NCBI RefSeq assembly: GCF_900406815.1
Contig: NZ_OVCN01000010.1
Coordinates: 1-64,000 of the forward strand
From: Acinetobacter haemolyticus
Lineage (GTDB): Bacteria; Pseudomonadota; Gammaproteobacteria; Pseudomonadales; Moraxellaceae
Length of the DNA stretch: 64,000 nucleotides
Reading direction: 5' to 3'
The first letter of the stretch is position 1. Every line of letters begins with the position of its first letter. The position numbers were made by a program, and so were the translations under genes. Shown one piece after another: positions 46,255-56,136 of the stretch. Below the pieces are notes generated by a model. The model was not told where the DNA came from and did not search any database. It worked only from the letters and a program-made list of their open reading frames with translations.

Positions 46255-47868
46255 ATGTCTCATCAATCAGATCTTATTAGCCAAGACATCTTGGCATATT
46301 TAAAACAGCACGAAAATAAAGACCTTCTACGCTTTTTGACTTGCGGTAACGTAGATGATGGTAAATCGACGCTCATTGGTCGTTTACTTTACGATTCAAA
46401 ATTGATCTATGAAGATCAATTGCAAGCTGTCACACGTGATAGTAAAAAAGTGGGTACAACAGGGGATGCGCCTGACCTTGCACTACTTGTAGATGGTTTA
46501 CAAGCTGAGCGTGAGCAAGGTATTACCATTGATGTAGCATATCGTTATTTCTCGACCGAGAAACGTAAATTTATCATCGCTGATACACCTGGACATGAGC
46601 AATACACCCGTAATATGGCTACGGGGGCTTCTACGGCTGACCTTGCTATCATTTTGATTGATGCACGTTATGGCGTACAAACCCAAACGCGTCGCCATAC
46701 CTTTATTGCAAGCTTACTTGGTATTAAAAATATCGTTGTTGCGATTAATAAAATGGATTTGGTTGAGTTCTCGGAAACTCGATTCAATGAAATCCAAGTT
46801 GAATACGATGCGTTTGTGAGTCAACTTGGCAATCGCCGTCCAGAAAATATCGTCTTTGTACCAATCTCTGCGTTGAATGGCGATAACGTTGTAAATCCAT
46901 CTGCAAATACGCCTTGGTATAAAGGGCAAACGCTGATGGATATTCTTGAGTCAGTAGAAATCAAACGTGAATCGAACAAGCATGAATTCCGTTTCCCAGT
47001 TCAATATGTGAATCGTCCAAACCTTGATTTCCGTGGTTTTGCGGGCACGATCGCACTGGGTGAGATTAACGTTGGTGATGAAATTGTTGCACTTCCATCA
47101 GGGAAGAAATCAACAGTTAAAGAGATTGTGACTTTTGATGGCAATCTTGAGAAAGCAGGTGCTGGTCAGGCTGTTACTTTAACGTTGAATGATGAAATTG
47201 ATATTTCACGCGGCAATGTGTTGGTGCGTGCTGGTGAACAACCTTTGATTTCACGTAGTGTTCGTGCTTCAGTGGTATGGATGACTGAGCATCCTTTGGT
47301 TAAAGGTAAGCTTTATAACGTTAAAATTGGTACTCAAACTGTTCCTGCGAAAGTTACGGAAATTAACTTCCGTGTCAATGTGAATACACTTGAGCATAGT
47401 CAGGTTGAAGAGCTTGAGCTGAATGCAATTGCTGACGTTGTAATTGAGTTTGATGCGCCAGTAGTATTTGACCAATATCAGGACAGTCGTTACACAGGTT
47501 CATTTATCTTTATTGACCGTTTAAGCAACGTCACTGTTGGTGCAGGTATGGTTGAAGCTGCTGTTGAATGGACGGCGCATAGCAATCCAGTGACTGCGGA
47601 AGATCGTGCGGCGCGTTTAGGTCAAAAACCTGCGGTGATTAGCGTTTCAGCAGAGTTGATTGGGCAGGCTCGAGCTATAGAAAGCCTACTCATCCAACAA
47701 GGTGTCGTGGCGATTGCTAAAGCAAATTTAACTGCTGATCAAATTAATCTATTACGTGAAACAGGTGTGGTGGTGATTACTACGACTGTTGACGGTACGG
47801 ATACAGACATTACAGCTGAAACTGCTGAAGAAGCTGCTGACCAAATCGTGGAGTTGGTTCGTTTGTAA
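46255..47868 (+). CDS. cysN: sulfate adenylyltransferase subunit 1
   Basis: GTPase subunit that drives the CysD reaction. GNVDDGKST is at residues 31-39, [12 protein letters not shown] and NKMD follow, then EF-Tu-like domains 2 and 3 ([19 protein letters not shown]). At 537 residues it is longer than the roughly 475 of E. coli CysN, but the extra C-terminal part ([39 protein letters not shown]) has no P-loop, so it is not a working CysC APS kinase domain. APS kinase must be encoded elsewhere or the APS-reductase route used. Confidence 0.94.
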   Translation: MSHQSDLISQDILAYLKQHENKDLLRFLTCGNVDDGKSTLIGRLLYDSKLIYEDQLQAVTRDSKKVGTTGDAPDLALLVDGLQAEREQGITIDVAYRYFSTEKRKFIIADTPGHEQYTRNMATGASTADLAIILIDARYGVQTQTRRHTFIASLLGIKNIVVAINKMDLVEFSETRFNEIQVEYDAFVSQLGNRRPENIVFVPISALNGDNVVNPSANTPWYKGQTLMDILESVEIKRESNKHEFRFPVQYVNRPNLDFRGFAGTIALGEINVGDEIVALPSGKKSTVKEIVTFDGNLEKAGAGQAVTLTLNDEIDISRGNVLVRAGEQPLISRSVRASVVWMTEHPLVKGKLYNVKIGTQTVPAKVTEINFRVNVNTLEHSQVEELELNAIADVVIEFDAPVVFDQYQDSRYTGSFIFIDRLSNVTVGAGMVEAAVEWTAHSNPVTAEDRAARLGQKPAVISVSAELIGQARAIESLLIQQGVVAIAKANLTADQINLLRETGVVVITTTVDGTDTDITAETAEEAADQIVELVRL

Positions 47869-47886
47869 TTGATTTAGTTGGTTTAA

Positions 47887-47925
47887 CAGAGCTCACCAGG
47901 TAGGTGGGCTTTGTTGTTTTTGATA
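47887..47925 (+). terminator. probable intrinsic terminator after cysN
   Basis: AGCTCACC and GGTGGGCT pair (one G-T) around AGGTA, then TTGTTGTTTTT. Confidence 0.7.
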
Positions 47926-48066
47926 TTCAACTGGCGATGAAGAAATTAATAAAATAGATCAAACACGTAGGAGATTTATTTTAGAAAGAAGTTTGGCCTT
48001 TTAGTTTTCTTTTAAGGCTGCTTTTATGAGACAATATCAGTTCATATTTTTTGTATTTGGACTCCC

Positions 48067-48582
48067 ATGACTGAGCAATCTCCTGAATCTTTAAGCGATA
48101 TCGAAATTTTAGACATTTTACAGTCTATGAAAAAAGATGAGCTAGATATTGAAGCCAAAGAGATCATTCGTAATGGGGGGAAAGCAGGTCGTCAAGAAGC
48201 GCACAAACTCGCTTTGGTTGCATTAAATACAAGCTTTGAAGAAAAATTTGTTGAAGCTGTTACTTTGGCTTTAGGTTTAAATGCAGGGCAGGCTAAAAAG
48301 ATTCGTTATAAGAAAGATCGTATCCGCATTTTAAAAGTACGTGGTATCGATTATCTCGCAATTGACGGAGCAGAAACGGCACAAGTATTGGCTCAAATCG
48401 CACAAGCAATCACACGAGAAGACGCAATCGTTACTGAAGGTTTGCATAACATTTTCCCATTTTGGAAAGAAGGCTGGCCGATGGTTCAATTTGATAACGC
48501 CTATAAAATTCTGGCTGAAGATATATTGATTCATTACCAAGCCACTTTGGATGAATTAATCTCTTTATATGGTGGGAATTAA
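48067..48582 (+). CDS. hypothetical cytosolic protein, 171 residues
   Basis: Not recognised. Hydrophilic and mainly helical, with no signal peptide or membrane segment. Internal features are an acidic start (SDIEILDILQSMKKDELDIEAKE), a Gly/Lys turn (NGGKAGRQEAHK), a basic stretch (KKIRYKKDRIRILK) and a conserved-looking HNIFPFWKEGWPMVQFDNAYKI segment rich in Trp and Phe. Codon use matches neighbours, so it is a resident gene. It lies 48 bases before a small L7/L12-like membrane protein, possibly in one operon. Confidence 0.65.
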   Translation: MTEQSPESLSDIEILDILQSMKKDELDIEAKEIIRNGGKAGRQEAHKLALVALNTSFEEKFVEAVTLALGLNAGQAKKIRYKKDRIRILKVRGIDYLAIDGAETAQVLAQIAQAITREDAIVTEGLHNIFPFWKEGWPMVQFDNAYKILAEDILIHYQATLDELISLYGGN

Positions 48583-48630
48583 CATACGATAATCAGTGAT
48601 TCATTTAAAATAACAAGGATTGTTAACTTT

Positions 48631-48894
48631 ATGAACTTACCCCATAAAATTCCGTCAGAAGCATTGCAAATGCTTCGTGATGGGCAATTAATACAGGCGA
48701 TTAAGATTACTCGAGAAAAAACAGGGTTGGGTTTAAAGGAATCTAAAGATCTTATTGATCAATATTTAAATGAGCATCCTCAAGAACAAACGAGAATTCA
48801 GGAACAATTAACTCAGCGTAGTCGGAGTGGCTTAAAAGTTTTTGTTCTGATTTTTCTGGTATTGGTTGTTTTGATTTGGTTTGTGACGCATTAA
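48631..48894 (+). CDS. small membrane protein with ribosomal L7/L12 C-terminal-like domain
   Basis: An 87-residue protein. Residues about 8-46 (EALQMLRDGQLIQAIKITREKTGLGLKESKDLIDQYL) match the L7/L12 C-terminal fold, in which the GLGLKEAKxLVD motif is the elongation-factor contact. A membrane segment (about 67-85) follows after a basic QRSRSGLK stretch. It is not the ribosomal stalk protein, which lacks a membrane anchor. The family occurs widely in bacteria with unknown role. Followed by a bidirectional terminator. Confidence 0.75.
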   Translation: MNLPHKIPSEALQMLRDGQLIQAIKITREKTGLGLKESKDLIDQYLNEHPQEQTRIQEQLTQRSRSGLKVFVLIFLVLVVLIWFVTH

Positions 48895-48923
48895 AACAGC
48901 AAGTTTAAAAAAAACTTGCTGTG
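48895..48923. terminator. bidirectional hairpin terminator
   Basis: ACAGCAAGTTT and AAACTTGCTGT pair perfectly around an A-rich loop between convergent genes. The T run is part of the stem, so efficiency is uncertain. Confidence 0.65.
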
Positions 48924-48930
48924 AAGAGGG

Positions 48931-50259
48931 TTATTCCTCTGTAACAACTGGGCTTTCACTCTCTTGGCTAGGGAGAATTTGCGTGACAAGCAATTGGTCA
49001 ATTTTATAATGGTCAATGTCAACAACTTCAAATTTGAAGCCAGCGTATTCGACGGCATCCGCAGGACGAGGGATTTTGCGTAAACGATACATAATGAAGC
49101 CTGCGATCGTTTCATAATTTTCATTTTCGGGAAATTCCTCAATCTCCAAGACATGTTTCACATCTTCGATCGGTGTACTTCCATCGATTAACCATGAATG
49201 GTTATCGCGCTTAATAATTTGCTGATCTTCTTCCATAGGTGTAACCCAATCACCCATGACGGTAATCATGATGTCACTGAGCGTAATAACACCAACAACC
49301 AATGCATATTCATTGATAACGACAGCAAACTTTTCCTTGGTCGAGCGGAAACGGTCGAGCAACTCAGAAAGAGTGAGTGTATCTGGAATAATCAGAACGT
49401 TACGAATCGTTGATTCATTTAATTGGAGTAAAGACTGATTATTTAAAATACGAACAAGTATATCTTTTGTATCAACATAACCAATAACTTGGTCAATATG
49501 CTCATTACACACTAAAAATTTTGAATAAGGATATTCAGCCAATTTTTGGCGAATACTGCTCTCATTTTCTTTTAAGGTAAAGTACACGACATTTTCGCGT
49601 GTGGTCATGCTAGAGGGTACAGTGCGTTCTTCGAGTTCAAATACATTTTCAATAAAATGATGTTCTTGCTTTTGTAAAACGCCTGCTTGAGCACCTGCGT
49701 CCATGACAGCAGAAATATCATCGAAAGTTATATTGTCATCGCGTGTGGTATTTACCTTAAATAGCCTAAATAATAGATTTGCGATCGCATTGATACCCCA
49801 AGCCAAAGGTTTGCAAATTTTGATAAAAATTTGAATAGGCTCGATCACACTGATTGCAATTTTTTCTGGTGCAATCATAGCCAAACGCTTTGGCATTAAA
49901 TCAGCAAATAAAATAAATAGGGAGGTAACGAAGGTAAAAGAGAGTGCAAAGCCTATGGTTTCTAACCATGCACCAGTATAGAAGCGACCAATCAGGTCAA
50001 CGAAAAAAGGACGGAAAGCAGCTTCACCTAAAATACCGCCTAGAATTGCGACCGCATTTAATCCAATTTGAGAAGCAGCAAAAAAATCTGCGGATTGTTC
50101 TTGCAGATCCAGAACCTTTTGAGCGCGATGTTCACCTGATTCGGCTAGAATTTTAAGCTTTACTTTTCGTGCACCTGCCAGTGCAATTTCGGTGAGAGAT
50201 AAAAAACCAGCTGCAATAATCAGCATTGCGATGATAATGATATTTTGAAAGAGACTCAC
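48931..50259 (-). CDS. CNNM/CorC-type (HlyC/CorC family) membrane protein
   Basis: A 442-residue protein with an amino-terminal CNNM (DUF21) membrane domain of three to four segments (about 1-150), a pair of CBS domains (about 210-335, MTTRENVVYFTLKENESS and VLIIPDTLTLSELL) and a C-terminal CorC_HlyC transporter-associated domain (about 355-430). Such proteins are linked to magnesium or cobalt efflux and called haemolysins for historical reasons. Substrate not determined. Preceded on the same strand by a LysR gene but separated by a terminator. Confidence 0.88.
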   Translation of the reverse strand: MSLFQNIIIIAMLIIAAGFLSLTEIALAGARKVKLKILAESGEHRAQKVLDLQEQSADFFAASQIGLNAVAILGGILGEAAFRPFFVDLIGRFYTGAWLETIGFALSFTFVTSLFILFADLMPKRLAMIAPEKIAISVIEPIQIFIKICKPLAWGINAIANLLFRLFKVNTTRDDNITFDDISAVMDAGAQAGVLQKQEHHFIENVFELEERTVPSSMTTRENVVYFTLKENESSIRQKLAEYPYSKFLVCNEHIDQVIGYVDTKDILVRILNNQSLLQLNESTIRNVLIIPDTLTLSELLDRFRSTKEKFAVVINEYALVVGVITLSDIMITVMGDWVTPMEEDQQIIKRDNHSWLIDGSTPIEDVKHVLEIEEFPENENYETIAGFIMYRLRKIPRPADAVEYAGFKFEVVDIDHYKIDQLLVTQILPSQESESPVVTEE

Positions 50260-50303
50260 ACGTCACCTGAATTTGAATCATTATTATATTAATGTTTTAA
50301 CAT

Positions 50304-50342
50304 AAAAAAGTTGTCAAGTTAATCTTTAGATTAACTCGACAT
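50304..50342 (-). terminator. intrinsic terminator after the LysR gene
   Basis: On the minus strand TGTCGAGTTAATC and GATTAACTTGACA pair (one mismatch) around TAAA, followed by ACTTTTTTATG. It separates the LysR gene from the CNNM gene. Confidence 0.85.
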
Positions 50343-50364
50343 TGTTCATCTTTTATCGTTAATT

Positions 50365-51354
50365 TTAGTATTGTGAAAATTGAGAGTTATTTAATAAAAA
50401 CTCTCGGTTTTCTTCCTCTATCATTTGTCGAGCTACAAATAAAATCAGTTGTCTTAACCAGCGATGAGCTGGGTGATGATGGAGCAAAGGGCACCAAGCC
50501 ATTTTTAATTCGAATTCTGGAATATAAAATGGAGGATCTTTGATTACTAATCTTGGGTTTTGTGTTTGAAGCTGAGCCATACGCGTTGGTAGGGTTGCAA
50601 TCAAATCTACATTTTGTGCTAAGAGGGCAGGCATTTGATAATGTCGTGTGAACACGGAAATCTTACGACGTTGCCCAATTCGCTCGAGGGCTTGGTCAAT
50701 CCAGCCTAAACCCGCTTGTTTATCAGGATTGACACCGAAACCGACACCCATACCTGTTTTTGATACCCAAATATGTTGTGCATCTAAATAACTTTTAAGA
50801 TTTAAATGCTGAACGGCAGGGTGCTTATCATTTAAAATACAACTAAAGCTGTCACGCCATACCAAAACCTGATGGAAACTTTGCGGAATTTCATTGAAGC
50901 GATTAATGGCTAAATCAACTTTACCTTGTTCCATATCGCGGTAGGACACATCACTTGGTGTTAAAAAGTCGAGTACCACGTTCGGGGCTTCTGAGCGTAA
51001 TGCTTTAACTAAACGCGGAACTAAAGTCGCCTCGGCATAATCAGATGTCATAATACGGAACACACGATTACTGGTATATGGGCGGAATTCAGTTCGAGGT
51101 TCAAGAATCATGGAAAGATCAGACAGCGCATCGCGAATACGAGGTTGTAATTCCAATGCACGTTCTGTTGGGGTCATCCCTTCAGATGATCGAATCAAGA
51201 GTGGATCATTAAATAAATTACGTAATCGACGCAAAATATTACTCATAGCTGGCTGAGTGACACCAAGTTGCTCAGCTGCACGGGTGACATTTTTTTCACG
51301 AAGAAGTACATCAAGATAAATTAATAAATTAAGATCGACTCGCTCCAGATTCAT
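50365..51354 (-). CDS. LysR-family transcriptional regulator divergent from aceA
   Basis: A 329-residue regulator. The helix-turn-helix is near residues 18-40 (NVTRAAEQLGVTQPAMSNILRRL) and is of the NodD/NahR-like branch, which begins LNLLIYLDVLLREKNVT. The effector-binding domain follows (FRIMTSDYAEATLVPRLVKAL). The ATG at 51354 gives the canonical start MNLERVDLNLL; the open frame extends upstream to 51483 but that part is not homologous-looking. Its position suggests it may control aceA, as LysR regulators often act on divergent genes; this is inference. Confidence 0.85.
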   Translation of the reverse strand: MNLERVDLNLLIYLDVLLREKNVTRAAEQLGVTQPAMSNILRRLRNLFNDPLLIRSSEGMTPTERALELQPRIRDALSDLSMILEPRTEFRPYTSNRVFRIMTSDYAEATLVPRLVKALRSEAPNVVLDFLTPSDVSYRDMEQGKVDLAINRFNEIPQSFHQVLVWRDSFSCILNDKHPAVQHLNLKSYLDAQHIWVSKTGMGVGFGVNPDKQAGLGWIDQALERIGQRRKISVFTRHYQMPALLAQNVDLIATLPTRMAQLQTQNPRLVIKDPPFYIPEFELKMAWCPLLHHHPAHRWLRQLILFVARQMIEEENREFLLNNSQFSQY

Positions 51355-51896
51355 AAAAAAAATACCGAAAATAAAATCCTTGAATTGTGATGAATTATGA
51401 CATATCTGAAGCCATTTGTGTAACTTAATACTACAAAAAGCAACAGCTGAATTGTGAGGGGTGTGCACTTTAAAGGAGTTCACTTTAAGCAGATATAATT
51501 AAGTATATTTGGTCATGTATGTGTGGCTCTTCGAATGTAAAATAGAGGAAGAGCTTATGTTCAATAATGCTATTTTAGTACACTGGGTTGTTTACAGGTT
51601 GAGATCAAAATCTCTGAAAATAAAATAATTCAAGGATGATTTAACCTAAAAAGAGCTTTTTTGTATTTTTAAAATTAATTTAAAAACAATAATTTATTTT
51701 ACGTTTTTTGAGGGTGTTGAAAAATGCCGCTTCATATATTTTTTAAGAAAATACTGAAAATTAAGCTAGAATATTGGATTAATCCCTTAGCAAAGACTAA
51801 GCTGTGCTCATATTGATGCATTGCTCGAAATCTCGCCGACATTAGAAGCATGATTTTCAGCGTCCAATCGATGCCAATCCCTTAAAGGAAAATATC
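51355..51896. promoter_or_regulatory. divergent regulatory region LysR / aceA
   Basis: A 542-base, very AT-rich gap. It contains the inverted repeat CTTAG-CAAAGA-CTAAG at 51786-51801 and a direct repeat AATCCCTTA at 51781-51789 and 51876-51884, the latter overlapping the aceA ribosome-binding region (AAAGGAAA). These are candidate regulator sites. A 23-codon ORF at 51557 is not supported. No single promoter pair could be fixed. Confidence 0.5.
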
Positions 51897-53495
51897 ATGA
51901 CATATCAATCAGCTTTAGAGCACGTTCGTGCCGTTAAAGAAAAATTAGGTGGCACATGGGGTGCGATTCGCCCAGAAGATGCTGCTCGTATGATGGTTCA
52001 AAACCGTTTCCACACTGGTTTAGACATCGCTAAATATACAGCTGCTATCATGCGTAAAGATATGGCTGAATACGACGCTGATAATAGCAAATACACTCAA
52101 TCATTAGGTTGCTGGCACGGTTTTATCGCGCAACAAAAAATGATTGCGAACAAAAAATACTTCGGTACTACAAGCAAACGTTACATCTACCTTTCTGGTT
52201 GGATGGTTGCTGCTCTTCGTTCAGAATTTGGTCCACTTCCTGACCAATCTATGCACGAAAAAACTTCTGTGCCTAAATTAATCGCAGAAATCTACACATT
52301 CTTACGTCAAGCTGATGCGAAAGAATTAAACGATTTATTCCGTGCTTTACAAAAAGCTGAAGCTGCTGGCGATGCTACTAAAGCTGCTGAAATCGTTTCT
52401 CAAATCGACAACTTCGAATCTCACGTTGTGCCAATCATCGCTGATATCGATGCTGGTTTCGGTAACGAAGAAGCAACTTATTTGTTAACTAAACAAATGA
52501 TCGAAGCGGGTGCATGTGCAATCCAAATCGAAAACCAAGTTTCTGACGCTAAACAATGTGGTCACCAAGCTGGTAAAGTAACTGTTCCACACGAAGACTT
52601 CCTAGCTAAAATCAATGCTGTTCGCTACGCGTTCCTTGAGCTTGGTGTAGACGAAGGTGTTATCGTTGCACGTACTGACTCTGAAGGCGCTGACTTAACT
52701 CAAAAGATCCCTGTATCTAAAGAGAAAGGTGACTTAGCTTCTCAATACATCAGCTACTTAGACACTAAAGAAATCGATATTTCTGAAGCTTCTGATGACG
52801 AAATCCTGATCAAGCGTGATGGCAAATTACACCGTCCAACTCGTTTAGCTTCTGGCTTATACCAGTTCCGTGAAGGTACTCAACACGACCGCGTTGTACT
52901 TGACTGTGTAACTAGCTTACAAAACGGCGCTGACATGATCTGGATCGAAACTCCAACTCCAGACGTTGCTGGTATCGCTGGTTTCGTAAACGACATCAAA
53001 AAACAAGTTCCAAATGCAAAACTTGTTTATAACAACTCTCCATCGTTCAACTGGACGTTAAACTTCCGTCAACAAGCTTACGATCGTTGGGTTGCTGAAG
53101 GTAAAGACGTTTCTGCTTACGACCGTGCTAAATTGATGAGCGCTGAGTACGACAACTCTGAACTAGCTGCTGATGCTGATGAAAAGATCCGTACTTTCCA
53201 AGCTGATGCTGCACGTGAAGCAGGTGTATTCCATCACTTGATCACTCTTCCTACTTACCACACAGCAGCTCTTTCTACTCATGAGCTTGCTAAAGGTTAC
53301 TTCGGTGAAGAAGGTATGTTGGCTTATGTTGCTGGCGTACAACGTAAAGAAATCCGCGGTGGTATCGCATGTGTTAAACACCAAGCAATGGCTGGTTCAG
53401 ACATCGGTGATGATCACAAAGAAATCTTTGCTGGTGAAAATGCACTTAAAGCTGGTGACGCTAGCAAAAACACGATGAACCAATTCGGTGGCTAA
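51897..53495 (+). CDS. aceA: isocitrate lyase, large form
   Basis: Splits isocitrate into glyoxylate and succinate, the entry to the glyoxylate shunt used on acetate, fatty acids and alkanes. The catalytic motif is K219-Q-C221-G-H223 (the usual KKCGH has Gln in place of the second Lys). The protein has 532 residues, the larger subtype with an inserted segment (about 250-330) found in Acinetobacter and Pseudomonas, against about 430 in E. coli. Codon use is strongly biased (many CGT, GGT, AAC), as expected of a highly expressed gene. malate synthase is not adjacent. Confidence 0.95.
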   Translation: MTYQSALEHVRAVKEKLGGTWGAIRPEDAARMMVQNRFHTGLDIAKYTAAIMRKDMAEYDADNSKYTQSLGCWHGFIAQQKMIANKKYFGTTSKRYIYLSGWMVAALRSEFGPLPDQSMHEKTSVPKLIAEIYTFLRQADAKELNDLFRALQKAEAAGDATKAAEIVSQIDNFESHVVPIIADIDAGFGNEEATYLLTKQMIEAGACAIQIENQVSDAKQCGHQAGKVTVPHEDFLAKINAVRYAFLELGVDEGVIVARTDSEGADLTQKIPVSKEKGDLASQYISYLDTKEIDISEASDDEILIKRDGKLHRPTRLASGLYQFREGTQHDRVVLDCVTSLQNGADMIWIETPTPDVAGIAGFVNDIKKQVPNAKLVYNNSPSFNWTLNFRQQAYDRWVAEGKDVSAYDRAKLMSAEYDNSELAADADEKIRTFQADAAREAGVFHHLITLPTYHTAALSTHELAKGYFGEEGMLAYVAGVQRKEIRGGIACVKHQAMAGSDIGDDHKEIFAGENALKAGDASKNTMNQFGG

Positions 53496-53511
53496 TCGCT
53501 TCTGATTGATT

Positions 53512-53544
53512 CAAAAAAACCCTGCTCATGCAGGGTTTTTTTAT
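53512..53544 (+). terminator. intrinsic terminator after aceA
   Basis: AAAAAAACCCTGC and GCAGGGTTTTTTT pair around TCAT. Confidence 0.93.
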
Positions 53545-53599
53545 TGTGGGGTGCAAGTAGTATAAAGTTCACCATTCTATTGATGAGCTTTTACTAGAC

Positions 53600-54067
53600 T
53601 TATTCAGCTTCTTTTTTAAGCTCGTATTTATCTGCCAATTCACCAGTAATTTCTTTACCTTCTAAATCTAAAGCTTTTAAATAACCTTCAGCAACGAAAT
53701 ATTTACGTCCATCACCTGATTGGTCAAGCTCAATAATTGAGGTGTTGGTATTATTGAACGTAAATTTACCTTTGCTTTCAAACGGCTTACCGTCTCCTTT
53801 CCCAAGATAAACTTCTTTTAATTCGTAAGTTTTATCTAAGTTTAGTTCGAGCTCTGTTTCTATCCCTTCACAATCGGCGCAAGGTAATACACCTTTGTAG
53901 GTGCCATTCCAATCTAAGGAGTTTTCTGCAGTATGAGCATTATCCACTGCAATCGCTTCGCTAGCAGCAGGGGCTGGCATATGCTCCTCATTCTTTGCGT
54001 TATCATTTTTGCTACATGCAACTAAAAAAACAGAAACCAGAGAAAGAGCTATAATTGATTTTTTCAT
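53600..54067 (-). CDS. NlpE-like outer-membrane lipoprotein
   Basis: A 155-residue lipoprotein with lipobox FLVAC (cysteine 18). The mature part begins with a disordered acidic stretch and then shows WNGTYKGVLPCADCEGIETEL, the NlpE amino-terminal domain with its CxxC pair, followed by small beta strands. NlpE signals surface contact and copper stress to Cpx in E. coli; a Cpx link in Acinetobacter is not implied. It lacks the C-terminal OB-fold domain of full-length NlpE. Confidence 0.82.
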   Translation of the reverse strand: MKKSIIALSLVSVFLVACSKNDNAKNEEHMPAPAASEAIAVDNAHTAENSLDWNGTYKGVLPCADCEGIETELELNLDKTYELKEVYLGKGDGKPFESKGKFTFNNTNTSIIELDQSGDGRKYFVAEGYLKALDLEGKEITGELADKYELKKEAE

Positions 54068-54260
54068 TTTAAATTGAACCTTATAACGAGAAATACTCGT
54101 GTCCTAAGTTATGGGTTTTTAACGTGAAAGGGTAGTTGGAGAATGTAAGTTTATTTAACCTTTGGTAAACATGTAGTATTTTAATTTTTAAATTGTTGCT
54201 ATCAAATTTGCGAAATCCATCTAGTATCTAATATCGTAATTTTAAGTTTGTTTGAAATAA

Positions 54261-54295
54261 AAAAAACCCTAATCAAACGATTAGGGCTTTTTTGA
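54261..54295 (-). terminator. intrinsic terminator after tRNA-Gly
   Basis: On the minus strand CCCTAATC and GATTAGGG pair around GTTT, with A6 before and T7-8 after, starting five bases beyond the tRNA end. Confidence 0.9.
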
Positions 54296-54299
54296 ATTT

Positions 54300-54375
<76 letters not shown>

Positions 54376-54386
54376 AATATGGACGC

Positions 54387-54414
54387 ATTATAGAGAGTTT
54401 AACTCAACTGTCAA
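54387..54414 (-). promoter_or_regulatory. sigma-70 promoter of tRNA-Gly
   Basis: On the minus strand a perfect TTGACA (54414-54409), a 16-base spacer and a perfect TATAAT (54392-54387) end 12 bases before the tRNA. The geometry is identical to that of the tRNA-Asn promoter. Confidence 0.9.
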
Positions 54415-54438
54415 CTCTCTATGATACTAAGTGTTGAA

Positions 54439-55860
54439 TTAATCAGCACGTCGCCAAATTGTTCCTTGACGAGTATCCTCTAAAACAACCCCTTGATCTA
54501 ATAGAGATTGGCGAATACCGTCAGCTTTGGCAAAGTCTTTTGATTTTTTTGCATCTACACGTTGTTGAATCAAATCTTCAATATCTGCATCAGAAAGGGT
54601 AAGGGCATCTTGACCAATATCTGATTTGAGGAATTCATCTACATCATGTTGAACTAATCCAAGAATATGGGTTAAGTGACGTAGTGTGGAATAAAGGACA
54701 GTAGCTTGCTCCGCCTGTTCTTCTTTTACAGCTCTATTTAACTCTTTATTCAGTTCAAACAGTAGCGCCATTGCTTCTGCTGTATTGAAGTCATCACACA
54801 TGGCATTGTTAAAGCGCTCAACAAAGCTTTGTTCTAAGCACTCAGTGGTCTTTTGTCCATACGCTTGCTGATAGGCTTTAAAAGAATGATAGAAACGGCT
54901 TAGCGCAGTTTTTGCTTCTTTTAAGGCAACATCAGAGAAATTGACAGGGCTACGGTAGTGTGATGAAACAATGAAGTAGCGAATGACTTCAGGATGGAAT
55001 TTCTCCATCACATCCCGGATGGTAAAGAAGTTGCCTAAGGACTTAGACATTTTTTCGCCATCCACGTTGATGAAACCAACATGCATCCAATAATTTACAT
55101 ATTGTTCGCCAGTTGTTGCCTCACTTTGAGCAATTTCATTTTCGTGATGAGGGAACATGAGATCTGAACCACCACCATGAATGTCAAAGTGATTGCCTAA
55201 GCAGCAGGTTGACATTGCTGAACATTCAATATGCCAGCCCGGACGACCATTCCCCCAAGGTGAAGCCCACGCAGGTTCATTTTCTTTAGCATGTTTCCAA
55301 AGTACAAAATCAAAAGGATGTTTTTTGTCGACTTCCACATCCACACGCTCTGATGCACCCGCTTGCATATCTTCAAGCTTACGGCCTGATAAACGGCCAT
55401 ATTTTTCAAACTTACTTACTTCAAAATATACATCGCCATTGTTTGCAGGGTATGCAGCACCTTTATCTACCAAAGTGCTAATCATGTTTTGCATTTGATC
55501 AATATATTCTGTTGCTTTAGGGGCTTCATCAGGCGCAACACAGCCTAAGTTTGCAGCATCTTCATTCATTGCATCAATAAAGCGAGCAGTGAGTTGTTGG
55601 ATGCTTTCACCATTTTCGTTTGCACGTGCAATGATTTTGTCGTCAATATCAGTGATATTACGAATATAGCGTACTTTCCAGCCTTGGCTACGTAAGAAAC
55701 GAATGATGTAGTCAAATGCAACCATAACGCGAGCATGTCCAATATGACAGTAATCGTATACGGTCATACCACAGACATAGATATCGATTTGACCTTCATT
55801 ACGTGGGACAAATTCAACTTTTTTACGTTGCTCAGAGTTATATAAAACAAAAGGTTGCAT
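54439..55860 (-). CDS. cysS: cysteinyl-tRNA synthetase
   Basis: Charges tRNA-Cys; class I enzyme. The zinc ligand C30 is in the [17 protein letters not shown] segment with HIGH at 39-42, further ligands lie in WHIECSAMS and [13 protein letters not shown], and KMSKSLGN is in the second half. 473 residues from the ATG at 55860. A TTG at 55872 would add four residues. It is divergent from kdsD across a 260-base gap. Confidence 0.96.
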   Translation of the reverse strand: MQPFVLYNSEQRKKVEFVPRNEGQIDIYVCGMTVYDYCHIGHARVMVAFDYIIRFLRSQGWKVRYIRNITDIDDKIIARANENGESIQQLTARFIDAMNEDAANLGCVAPDEAPKATEYIDQMQNMISTLVDKGAAYPANNGDVYFEVSKFEKYGRLSGRKLEDMQAGASERVDVEVDKKHPFDFVLWKHAKENEPAWASPWGNGRPGWHIECSAMSTCCLGNHFDIHGGGSDLMFPHHENEIAQSEATTGEQYVNYWMHVGFINVDGEKMSKSLGNFFTIRDVMEKFHPEVIRYFIVSSHYRSPVNFSDVALKEAKTALSRFYHSFKAYQQAYGQKTTECLEQSFVERFNNAMCDDFNTAEAMALLFELNKELNRAVKEEQAEQATVLYSTLRHLTHILGLVQHDVDEFLKSDIGQDALTLSDADIEDLIQQRVDAKKSKDFAKADGIRQSLLDQGVVLEDTRQGTIWRRAD

Positions 55861-56136
55861 AAGGGTTTTCAAACACTCTACAAAATTAGCGTTACATCAT
55901 AACGTATGCATCATTTTTCATAAAGTTGTCTGGAGAAAAAAGATTGGTTTGGCACTCAGGTGTAGATTGACCTTTTACAATGGGTTGGTTTTTAAAAAGT
56001 AGTTTCTCCATCTTCCTTGAAAACTTATACATTTGGAAACGTGTATGACTGACAGTTGTGCTAGAATCTCCACAATTGTTTCGATTAAAATCATCCATCA
56101 TCAAGTGGATAGAGTATTACTTTGAGTCAGACTCAC

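Noticed and set aside
55892..56104. 70-codon minus-strand ORF filling most of the cysS-kdsD gap
   Set aside because: It has a TTG start without a Shine-Dalgarno sequence, and the translation has an unnatural composition. It occupies the divergent promoter region needed by cysS and kdsD, so chance openness is the better explanation.
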